Shown: piece by piece, positions 8,344 through 15,835 of the stretch | Layout of the letters: every line of letters begins with the position of its first letter | How positions within the stretch are numbered: position 1 is the first letter of the stretch | DNA from: JBJHBP01 sp050485685 | Lineage (GTDB): Bacteria > Pseudomonadota > Gammaproteobacteria > Steroidobacterales > Rariloculaceae | DNA length: 64,000 bases | Assembly (NCBI GenBank): GCA_050485685.1 | Contig: JBJHBW010000007.1 | Location: 1 to 64,000, forward strand | Direction of reading: 5' to 3' | Program-made: the position numbers and the translations under genes | The notes under the pieces: model-generated | What the model was told of the DNA's origin: nothing | The model's database searches: none | What the model saw: the letters and a program-made list of their open reading frames with translations, nothing else

Positions 8344-9231
8344 ATGAGAGATAACTCTACATCGAAGCGTGCCCTGCTTCGAACCCAGCGCCGATGGGCG
8401 ATGGCTCACGGCCTTGATCCGGATGCGCGCGGATACCTTGATAAGGTGGACGACAATCTGCGGCAGACGCTTTCCGCCAGGGCACTGGCGGCGTTCGAAG
8501 CCGGCGGCGGAGCAGAACTGCACGACAGGCCTGGGCTTCCCGCGAAGATGAAGGCATTGCACTCCTCCGCGGCGCTGGTAGTGAATGTCTTCGATTATTG
8601 GTCAGAGTGCGATCAGGACGGAGATGGCAGCGGCGAATTCGCACAGCGTCCCCGCTGCGAAGCGTTGCTGCGAGCACTGCATATGGACGCAGATCTTCGA
8701 TTGCCTTTGCGATTCGAAGCACAGTTACCCACCGGCCTGCCTGGCAATCCACCGAATCTCGACGTGCTTCTGGAACTCACGAGTGGCGTGTCAGTCGGCA
8801 TCGAGAGCAAGTTCACCGAATGGCTGACGGCAAAACGTACGAACCGGCCACAGTTCAGGCCGAAATATTTCGACAAGGGCGCGAAGCCATGGACGCGGAG
8901 CGGCATGCCTCACTGCCAGGCACTGGTGTCGGAAATGTTGAGCGGGTCAGAACGATTCCGCATGCTGGATGCCGCGCAGCTGCTGAAACATGCGCTGGGG
9001 CTAGCGGCGCACAACCCGGGTCGGTTTTCGCTGATCTATCTGTACTTCGACTGGCCCTGCCCGGCTGCACAGACGCACCAGGATGAGCTGGCCAGGTTCG
9101 GTGAGCGGATCGGGGCAGAGATCGGGTTTCGAGCACTGACGTATCAGGATCTGTTCGGTCGGCTGGCAGGGAGCGGCGCGGTGGATGCGGGGTATCTGGA
9201 ATACCTTGAGCGTCGGTATTTCCCCGGGTAG
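8344..9231 (+). CDS. Putative PD-(D/E)XK-type nuclease, solitary
   Basis: 295 residues from ATG 8344; the open frame continues upstream but into the SDR gene. The segment NPPNLDVLLELTSGVSVGIE followed by SKF gives the PD-(D/E)XK arrangement: Asp140, then a beta strand with Glu154-x-Lys156, and Glu125 upstream. The later strand FSLIYLYFDWP is a typical core strand. Such solitary proteins resemble the PGN_0703 type of putative restriction endonuclease, but no methyltransferase or specificity subunit is adjacent. Nuclease activity is inferred only from the motif. The intergenic gap to the SDR is 24 bases, so the promoters overlap. Confidence 0.65.
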   Translation: MRDNSTSKRALLRTQRRWAMAHGLDPDARGYLDKVDDNLRQTLSARALAAFEAGGGAELHDRPGLPAKMKALHSSAALVVNVFDYWSECDQDGDGSGEFAQRPRCEALLRALHMDADLRLPLRFEAQLPTGLPGNPPNLDVLLELTSGVSVGIESKFTEWLTAKRTNRPQFRPKYFDKGAKPWTRSGMPHCQALVSEMLSGSERFRMLDAAQLLKHALGLAAHNPGRFSLIYLYFDWPCPAAQTHQDELARFGERIGAEIGFRALTYQDLFGRLAGSGAVDAGYLEYLERRYFPG

Positions 9232-9488
9232 CTGCGGGACTCTCATGTCTTATCCGGCTCCGGACGCTGGCAATGCTCCCTGTACGCGGCATCGATCCCC
9301 CCTGACGAAGAAACGTATGTCACGTCAGAGTGCCTCGACTTCGCAACCTGACTGGACTTATCCCGTTTGCTGATCTGGTACTACTGCATTTACAGACCCA
9401 CTGATAATTTCCAGCATCAGCACCCGTTCCTGCGGCTTGGGGGGGGCAGCGGGTCGGGTCCGAGACTAAAGAAAAGGGGAGGACCACG
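9232..9488. other. Intergenic region upstream of the metallophosphoesterase
   Basis: 257 bases with no convincing gene. It contains a run of eight G (about 9439-9446) and ends with GGGGAGGACCACG, a strong ribosome binding site for the ATG at 9489. I see no clear -35/-10 pair and no terminator for the nuclease-like gene. Confidence 0.5.
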
Positions 9489-11594
9489 ATGAAAAAACGT
9501 CATTCAGATATCGGATCTGCAGCACGCCTGCTACCGATTGCCGCTGCACTGCTACCCATCACTTCTGGCATCGCATTCGCTCAAGGCGGAGGCCGGTACC
9601 AGACGCCGGAGGCGTGGACTTTCGGCATCACTGCCGATACGCAATGGACCATCACCCACAGCCTGGACTGGGACCCGGGCGATCCGTATTACGCGCATGT
9701 CAACCCGAACTACCGCGAGGAAAACCCGGATTACGTGAGTGTATCGACGCTACTCAAGCTCAACGAGCAGTTCATCGAGCACAACGTGAACTTCGTTGTG
9801 CAGTTGGGTGATCTGACCGACAGGGCGGGCAATGCCGCCATGTTTACCCATGCCGCAGCCCGTCAGCCGCTGTATGACGCCGGTATCGGTTTCTTTCCGG
9901 TGCGCGGTAACCATGAAACGTATGGCAACCTCTACGGTCTGGATCCGGATCCGGCCGATCCCGACCAGGTGTGGCCCGACATGAACATTCCCGCCTGGCA
10001 CGCGGCGTTCCCGCAGACTCGCGGGCTGGGGCCGAATCTGGTCGGCGCCTACAACTTCCACGGCCCGGACATCGAGGCTCTTGAAGGGCTCAGCTACTCA
10101 TTCGACTACGGTCCCGCAGGAAGCGATGCCCGATTCGTCTTCATGGACATCGAACCCACGTCGTACTGGCTGCAGACACCGGATGTCCACCCGATCTACG
10201 GCCAGGGGTACATCTTCACGAACTTCTTCGCCTGGACAGTCTACAAGCACGACGAAGACGTGATCGCCGGCAACGGGAATGTCATTCCGGCAGGGACGTG
10301 GTTTCGCGTGGACTCCAGCGGCAATCCGGCCACCAGCTGGGTGGATACCGCGACGGACGACACCGTGGAAGAAGGGAGCTTCACTTATGACGGTACTCAG
10401 TTCCGTCCCGGCGACCAGCAGGATTGGATCAATGACCGGCTGGAAGACCTACAGCGCCCTGCACACGCGTTTGTGCTCTCGCACAGAAATCTGATGGGCC
10501 AGAACCACATCAACACGGTATGGGGAAGCAATCCCGGCGTGTCGGCCGACGATCAGAATGTGTTCTTCAGAAGTCTGCAGGAGAACAACGTCGGGTACAT
10601 GCTCTCCGCCCACGATCACATGCACAACCGCTCAATCGTACGCAGCCCGGATGGCGAGTGGGCAGTCGAGCAGCTCATCGCTTCCTCATCCGATCCGAAG
10701 TTCTACACGCCGGCAAGCGGAGACCAGGCAGGGCAGCGATGGCGTGAGACGCCGATTTCGCAGGAACTGGCGAATATCGGCTATTACGTTGTCACAGTGG
10801 ACGGCGCACGACTGACGGTCGATTACTTTTCCGACAGCGTGGGACAGTTCGGCACGGACTACTGCTGGCCACAAGGTTTCGCAGGAGAGGACGGAAGCTG
10901 TGGCGATCCGCGATTCGACTCGGGTCCCGAGCAGATGGGCTCGCTATACGTACCCGAGTTCGACTTCGTCTGGAAGGATCAGTGGGGATACGGCCTGAAC
11001 GGACGGCGCTTCGTGGTGCCGCAGGGCGTCTCTTACGCCGGGGAAATCGTCGCTAATGGCGATGATGTCATCGAATATCCACGCGTACAGGACGAGTTCA
11101 ACGGCACCCGTGCCGAAATTCTGTCCGGATTCAATGGCAGCGTGTCCACAGATAATGTTCCTGATCAGCCCCGCCCGTTCGCGAAGGCAGTCAACACCGG
11201 ATGGATGGCGAATCCGGAACCGCAGACGCTCAAGAGTGATGTCTTCTCCTTGTGGGGCATGGCGGAACTCGGAACTGCGGAGACAGACGTCTACGTGCTG
11301 TCCATGTCTTTCGTGTTCGATACCATGGTGCAACTCGGCGCCGGCGGCATCGGGATTGCCACATATGTCGATGGCGAGTGGGTCAATGCCGTCAGCCAGA
11401 ACTTCGGCGGAGAGAAAAACTTCGTCGTCGGCCCTTACGTGGAAGGCGTGCACGAGCTTGGCACGTATGGCGTCGATCCCGGCACACAGACTGCATGGGC
11501 TGTGCTGAACTACAACGCCGACTTCGCCGTGGCCCAAGGCATAGAGGCAGTACCTGGTCAACAGCGACGTAGTACCGGTAATCCGGGCAGGTAG
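9489..11594 (+). CDS. Secreted calcineurin-like metallophosphoesterase
   Basis: 701 residues with a signal peptide (cleavage near IAFAQ, about 31-32). Metallophosphoesterase motifs are in order: TADTQW with Asp50, QLGDLTD with Asp108, RGNHE with Asn141 and His142, VLSHRNLMGQNH around residue 340 and LSAHDHMHNRS around 378. Each supplies a metal ligand in this fold. The first motif is D-x-Q rather than the commoner D-x-H. The C-terminal 200 residues form an additional region without a motif I know. The product is probably periplasmic or extracellular; the substrate (phosphomonoester, diester or nucleotide) cannot be told. It has a strong Shine-Dalgarno sequence and appears monocistronic, followed by a hairpin at 11626-11670. 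Confidence 0.88.
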   Translation: MKKRHSDIGSAARLLPIAAALLPITSGIAFAQGGGRYQTPEAWTFGITADTQWTITHSLDWDPGDPYYAHVNPNYREENPDYVSVSTLLKLNEQFIEHNVNFVVQLGDLTDRAGNAAMFTHAAARQPLYDAGIGFFPVRGNHETYGNLYGLDPDPADPDQVWPDMNIPAWHAAFPQTRGLGPNLVGAYNFHGPDIEALEGLSYSFDYGPAGSDARFVFMDIEPTSYWLQTPDVHPIYGQGYIFTNFFAWTVYKHDEDVIAGNGNVIPAGTWFRVDSSGNPATSWVDTATDDTVEEGSFTYDGTQFRPGDQQDWINDRLEDLQRPAHAFVLSHRNLMGQNHINTVWGSNPGVSADDQNVFFRSLQENNVGYMLSAHDHMHNRSIVRSPDGEWAVEQLIASSSDPKFYTPASGDQAGQRWRETPISQELANIGYYVVTVDGARLTVDYFSDSVGQFGTDYCWPQGFAGEDGSCGDPRFDSGPEQMGSLYVPEFDFVWKDQWGYGLNGRRFVVPQGVSYAGEIVANGDDVIEYPRVQDEFNGTRAEILSGFNGSVSTDNVPDQPRPFAKAVNTGWMANPEPQTLKSDVFSLWGMAELGTAETDVYVLSMSFVFDTMVQLGAGGIGIATYVDGEWVNAVSQNFGGEKNFVVGPYVEGVHELGTYGVDPGTQTAWAVLNYNADFAVAQGIEAVPGQQRRSTGNPGR

Positions 11595-11625
11595 CTCCGC
11601 AGGGCCTGCAAACAAGGCAGATGCA

Positions 11626-11670
11626 GCCCTGTAGAACGAAGTGAGCTTGCTGATTTTCGTTCTACAGGGC
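11626..11670. repeat. Perfect 15-bp inverted repeat (possible terminator)
   Basis: GCCCTGTAGAACGAA at 11626-11640 is exactly complementary to 11656-11670, with a 15-base loop. It lies 31 bases past the metallophosphoesterase stop. The downstream sequence CCTTTGCCGATTTT is only weakly T-rich, so it may be a terminator, an mRNA-stabilising hairpin or a small repeat element. Confidence 0.6.
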
Positions 11671-11758
11671 CCTTTGCCGATTTTAGAATGTGTACGGTCA
11701 TTTCACACGCTACGGACCGTCAGAGGCGTACGGCGTGAATGAATCAGCGAGAAGAAAT

Positions 11759-12466
11759 ATGAAATCGACAGGATTACGCGTGACGTGCGCTGCTCTCCTT
11801 GGAGCCGTGCTTGCCGGCACTCAGGTCGCTGCTGACGTGGCTTCACCGAGCAATGCGACGGCCGCTCAAGCATCCCACGGCGCTGAATCAGCTTCATCAG
11901 GAGGGCACTCAGGCCACGTCCACCACGGCATGCATTCCGAGGTCGAGGCGCTGAGGGAGGCGATCTGGTATGCGTCGGCCGAAGGCAACCTCGCGCTCCT
12001 CGGGCGCCTGCTCAGGGACGAGTCGGTCGACGTGGACGATCTGGCGGTAGGACACTTCACCACCGGATTATGGATGGCATCGCAGCAGGGGCACGCCGAC
12101 GTAGTCCATCTGCTGCTCGTGCGCGGCGCCAATGTCAATGCGACTGACTCCATCGATCGCCGTACGCCGCTGTTCCAGGCTGCACAGGCCGGCCACGCAG
12201 AGGTAGTTGGAATCCTGCTGGAGCACGGTGCAGACGTGGAGGCCCGCAGTGCCAGCACGGGTGCGACACCGCTTTTCGTGGCTTCGGCCCGAGGCCACGT
12301 TGAGGTGGTCCGGCTGTTGCTGGCGGCGGGCGCCGACGTCAATGTGAAGGCAGCGGCAGGCGACAGTGAGGATACGCCTCTGAGCATTGCGAGGGACAGA
12401 GGCCATGAGGATGTTGCGGAGCTTCTCGCAAGCTCGATCGCAGCAGCGGGTAGCCGTAGCCGCTGA
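11759..12466 (+). CDS. Exported ankyrin-repeat protein
   Basis: The start is placed at ATG 11759 because it is preceded by GAGAAGAAAT and begins a normal signal peptide (MKSTGLRVTCAALLGAVLAG, cleavage near QVAADV). After a Ser/Ala/His-rich linker (HGAESASSGGHSGHVHHGMH, about residues 40-60) come four to five ankyrin repeats, with signatures such as GLWMASQQGHADVVHLLLVR, TPLFQAAQAGHAEVVGILLE and TPLFVASARGHVEVVRLLLA. The protein is predicted to be periplasmic and to act by protein-protein contact. Periplasmic ankyrin proteins are sometimes linked to catalase or metal handling, but no such partner is adjacent. Confidence 0.87.
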   Translation: MKSTGLRVTCAALLGAVLAGTQVAADVASPSNATAAQASHGAESASSGGHSGHVHHGMHSEVEALREAIWYASAEGNLALLGRLLRDESVDVDDLAVGHFTTGLWMASQQGHADVVHLLLVRGANVNATDSIDRRTPLFQAAQAGHAEVVGILLEHGADVEARSASTGATPLFVASARGHVEVVRLLLAAGADVNVKAAAGDSEDTPLSIARDRGHEDVAELLASSIAAAGSRSR

Positions 12467-12603
12467 CCCACGCAGCGGCATTCGGGGCTTGCCGCACTTC
12501 CGAACCGCCAGCAAGCCTGCGACAACGCGTGCGGGTGAACGGCAGCGCGGGTACGCTATCGATGGCAACCGGCATGATGAGTATCTGGCATCATTAGCCT
12601 GTA

Positions 12604-13143
12604 ATGAAATGTGTCAAATCTGTTTCAGCATTGATCTTCAGCGCCTGCGCGGCGGTCGCGACACCTGACCTGGCCCTCGCGTCATGCACACCACCGCCTG
12701 CGGACTTCGCACCGGTGATCCCCGATGGGGCCGTCGCGTCCGAACTGGAACTGGCCATCGCTGCCGAACAGGTCGAAAGCTACGTCAGGGTTCTCACCTC
12801 GTTCATCGATTGCACGGACGGGGAGATCCGTCGCGTTCTGGATGATCCGGAACCTGACGTGGATCGGGCTGATTTCGTTGCCATGATCGACCATCGGGAA
12901 GAAGCGGTCAGCCGGCGCAACGCAGTGCTGAGGGACTTTGAGTATCAACTGCATCTGCTCGAGGCACGTGCCGAGCAGGCAGGTGAATTCGCGGCCGGGA
13001 CCGATGCCGCGCGCATCGTGGCCGAGGAGGTTGCCGAACTGCTTGAGGCGCTGCGAGCGCTTGAGCAGGCTCTGGGCGACGAGGCGACAGAACCATTGTG
13101 GCGACAGGAAGAGTCGCCGGACATCGAAGTCTCCGATGACTGA
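12604..13143 (+). CDS. Small exported protein of unknown function
   Basis: 179 residues with a signal peptide (MKCVKSVSALIFSACAAVAT, cleavage around LALAS). The mature part is acidic, with two cysteines near its ends of the N-terminal half (ALASCTPPP and SFIDCTDGE) that could form a disulfide, then a helical, coiled-coil-like region (EYQLHLLEARAEQAGEF, EEVAELLEALRALEQAL). I do not recognise a family. The ribosome binding site is weak. The gene stands alone between the ankyrin and DUF4870-like genes. Confidence 0.7.
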   Translation: MKCVKSVSALIFSACAAVATPDLALASCTPPPADFAPVIPDGAVASELELAIAAEQVESYVRVLTSFIDCTDGEIRRVLDDPEPDVDRADFVAMIDHREEAVSRRNAVLRDFEYQLHLLEARAEQAGEFAAGTDAARIVAEEVAELLEALRALEQALGDEATEPLWRQEESPDIEVSDD

Positions 13144-13346
13144 TCTGGCTGTCATCTCCCCGGCCTGATTCACCAAATTGTGACATCGGCCGCCAGCCAA
13201 TTGGTGAGTTTCGTCACCAGCTCATCCTGCTTCTCCAAAATAATATCTGGATTCAACAGGTTAAGAAGCACAGACGCTGGCACGCGGGTTGCAATGGTTG
13301 AATGAAACAACAACCGCGTTTCGCAACAGGATCTGAAGGAACCCAC

Positions 13347-13712
13347 ATGCGCAGTTCAGCACACTACTACTACGACGAGTACCGTTACCCGCGTGTTACC
13401 GACGGCGCGGAACGTATGCTTGTGCTCATCACTTATGTGCTGCACCTGATCGGCGCAGTGGCGGGTGTGACCAGCATCATTGCGGTGGTCGTCAACTACC
13501 TGAAACGCAATCAGTGCGGCACCCTTCTGGACAGTCATCACCGCTGGATGATCCGCTCCTTCTGGTGGGCGCTGCTCTGGATGGTTGTCGGTCTCATCAC
13601 GTCGGTCATCCTGATTGGCTGGATTATCATGGGCATTGCCTGGTTGTGGTTCATCTACCGGCAGGTACGCGGCCTGCTGAGACTCGCCAGCGGATTGGCT
13701 ATGCCAGGCTGA
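13347..13712 (+). CDS. DUF4870-like small membrane protein
   Basis: The start is chosen at ATG 13347 because AAGGA lies 7 bases upstream; an in-frame ATG at 13302 would add 15 residues without a binding site. It encodes 121 residues with hydrophobic segments at about 26-50 and 72-103 separated by KRNQCGTLLDSHHRWMIRSF. The pattern of two to three helices with a short basic/His-containing loop (HHRWMIR) is that of the DUF4870/TM2-like group. Function is unknown. Confidence 0.75.
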   Translation: MRSSAHYYYDEYRYPRVTDGAERMLVLITYVLHLIGAVAGVTSIIAVVVNYLKRNQCGTLLDSHHRWMIRSFWWALLWMVVGLITSVILIGWIIMGIAWLWFIYRQVRGLLRLASGLAMPG

Positions 13713-13878
13713 ACGTACAGACAATCTGGCTGCATGACGACATGCATTATGTCTAAAGGCCAGAATTCGGTCTGAAAATCGCCTGTAAGAGTCGAATCCG
13801 GTGCCAATCGGTACCTGCAGCCCCTGAATTGCTTGACTTGCATCGGGTCCGACCCCAGACTTCGCAACCCCAGAAAAC

Positions 13879-13896
13879 GGACGGACGGGTCCGTCC
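13879..13896. promoter_or_regulatory. Palindromic operator candidate for the TetR regulator
   Basis: GGACGGAC-GG-GTCCGTCC is a perfect 8-bp inverted repeat with a 2-base spacer, ending 7 bases before the ATG of the TetR gene. Its size and symmetry suit a TetR dimer and its position would block transcription or ribosome access, so autoregulation is likely (inference). Confidence 0.6.
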
Positions 13897-13903
13897 TTTG
13901 TTT

Positions 13904-14584
13904 ATGGCTGTTCAGATCAAGCGTACCCACAAGAGCGCGGAGCTGCGGCGTGAGGAGATTCTCGCGGCGGCGTCGCGGGTTTTCGCCGAAGCCGGCTATC
14001 GCACCGCCGATGTTCAGCAGATCGCAGAGCTGGCCGGTGTGGGCAAGGGTACGGTGTATCGGCATTTCCAGACCAAGGAGGATCTGTTCCTGGCAGCGCT
14101 GGATGCAAATCTGCGCCAGCTGATCGAGCGCATGCACGACGTGCGCACGCAGAACAGCGACCCCCTTGAGCAGATGTACGCAGCCGCGCATGCCTACCTG
14201 CAGTACTTCGATGAGCACCCCGAAACCGTGGAGCTTTTCATACACGAACGGGCCGAGTTTCGTGACCGCGCCAAACCGCTGTACTTCGCCTACTCCGACA
14301 AACACCGCGACGAGTGGCTGGCGCTGTTCGAGACTCTTCAGGCGCAGGGTCGCCTGCGTGTGACCAACATCGATGCAGCCATGCAGGCCATCGCCGAACT
14401 GCTGTACGGCGCGGTACTTGCCAATCATGTCTCCACGCGGCATCGCCCGCTGGCATCGCGTCATCGTGAACTGCTGGACATCTGCCTGCACGGCATTATC
14501 GCCGACCCCGAGGACGCCCCGGTGGTCAACGGCGACACGGCTGTCGGTCGCAAAAGGGACAGTTCGCACCACGAACACGATTGA
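13904..14584 (+). CDS. TetR/AcrR-family transcriptional regulator
   Basis: 226 residues from ATG 13904 (MAVQIKRTHKSAELRREEIL). The upstream in-frame extension covers the palindrome and is not protein-like. The N-terminal helix-turn-helix is clear: ILAAASRVFAEAGYRTADVQ, then IAELAGVGKGTVYRHFQTKEDLF (to about residue 63). The C-terminal ligand-binding domain is variable, as usual. It precedes an RND adaptor and pump in the same direction, the standard arrangement of a local efflux repressor (compare AcrR and MexZ types). The inducing compound is unknown. Confidence 0.92.
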   Translation: MAVQIKRTHKSAELRREEILAAASRVFAEAGYRTADVQQIAELAGVGKGTVYRHFQTKEDLFLAALDANLRQLIERMHDVRTQNSDPLEQMYAAAHAYLQYFDEHPETVELFIHERAEFRDRAKPLYFAYSDKHRDEWLALFETLQAQGRLRVTNIDAAMQAIAELLYGAVLANHVSTRHRPLASRHRELLDICLHGIIADPEDAPVVNGDTAVGRKRDSSHHEHD

Positions 14585-14617
14585 CAGCACCCCGGACAAC
14601 ACACCGCACATACCACC

Positions 14618-15832
14618 ATGGAACGGATACACGACGTGCCCGAGCTTCTACGCCACCGTCAGGAAAGACGCCGATACACCGGATTGACGCTCACCTTGCT
14701 GTCAGGCCTTGCCGTGCTCCTCGCCGCCTGCGGCAGAGCGGGCGATGACGCCGCTGCAGCGGCACAGCAGCAGGCCATGCCGCCCATGCCGGTGACGGTC
14801 ACAACGATCACGCCACGCGACATCGACGTCATCGGCGAGTATGCCGGCCGGGTTCACGCGGTACGCGAGGTCGAGGTGCGGGCCCGTGTCGGCGGCATAC
14901 TCGAGCAACGCCTGTATACGGAAGGCAGCGCCGTGAATACCGGCGATGCCCTGTTTCGCATCGACGCCGAGCCCTACCGCATCGCGTTGCAGCGCGCGCA
15001 GGCAGAACTCGCCGACGCACGCGCCACCCTTGCCCGTGCCGAGCGCGAACGCCGGCGTATGGAGGAACTCTTTGAACGGCGCTCGGTGAGCGAGCGCGAC
15101 CGCGACGATGCCGTCAGCCAGCAGGAGCTGGCCGAGGCAAGGCTGGCCTTGTCCGAAGCCGTGGTAGCCGATGCGGAACGCAACCTGCGCTACACGCAGG
15201 TACGCGCACCGGTAGGCGGCTTCACCGGACTTGAAAGCCTGTCCGAAGGCAGTCTGGTGGACGTCGGTACACTGTTGACCACGATTACGCAGGTGGATCC
15301 TGTCTACGTGCGCTTCGCACTGCCCGAAGTCGATGCACGCCGCCAGCGTGCAGCCACCGGGAATAGTGGCGCCGGCGTGACACTGACGCTGTCCGATGGC
15401 AGCACTTTCGAATATGAAGGTGCGCTGGATTTCACTGACAGCCGCGTGGACATGCGCACCGGCACCATCACGGCCCGCGCCGAGTTCCCGAATCCGGACG
15501 CAGCCCTGATTCCCGGTCAGTTCGTGCGCATACAGGTGCCACTGGAACATCTGGGGCAGGCCGTGGTCATCCCGTCCGCCGCGATCGGCCAGGGGCCGGA
15601 AGGACCGCGCGTGTTCGTGATCGATGACAGCGACGTTGCCCGTTCCCGCGCCGTGACCATCGGCCCGGTCGTCGAAGGCGGGCAATTGATCCGCGCCGGG
15701 CTCGAGGCCGGCGATCGCGTTGTCATCAACGGTCAGGTGGCACTTGCCGACGGCGCGCCCGTCATGGTGCGTTCGCAGGGCGATTCCCGCTCAGCAGCGA
15801 TGCCGGATGCGGCCGCAGAACCGGCGGAGTAA
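14618..15832 (+). CDS. RND efflux periplasmic adaptor lipoprotein (AcrA/MexA type)
   Basis: 404 residues. A lipoprotein signal ends at LLAAC with Cys38. Then come the membrane-fusion-protein blocks: the first lipoyl half (VEVRARVGGILEQRLYTEGS), a coiled-coil hairpin (about 115-175), the second lipoyl half (RNLRYTQVRAPVGGFTG) and the beta-barrel and membrane-proximal domains (GTITARAEFPNPDAALIPGQ; VVIPSAAIGQGPEG). It bridges the inner-membrane RND pump and an outer-membrane channel. It lies 33 bases after the TetR gene and 3 bases before the pump gene. Confidence 0.94.
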   Translation: MERIHDVPELLRHRQERRRYTGLTLTLLSGLAVLLAACGRAGDDAAAAAQQQAMPPMPVTVTTITPRDIDVIGEYAGRVHAVREVEVRARVGGILEQRLYTEGSAVNTGDALFRIDAEPYRIALQRAQAELADARATLARAERERRRMEELFERRSVSERDRDDAVSQQELAEARLALSEAVVADAERNLRYTQVRAPVGGFTGLESLSEGSLVDVGTLLTTITQVDPVYVRFALPEVDARRQRAATGNSGAGVTLTLSDGSTFEYEGALDFTDSRVDMRTGTITARAEFPNPDAALIPGQFVRIQVPLEHLGQAVVIPSAAIGQGPEGPRVFVIDDSDVARSRAVTIGPVVEGGQLIRAGLEAGDRVVINGQVALADGAPVMVRSQGDSRSAAMPDAAAEPAE

Positions 15833-15835
15833 GCC

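Noticed and set aside
14702..15685. Minus-strand frame opposite the RND adaptor gene
   Set aside because: Shadow of a well-supported gene; no start signal and no family features.
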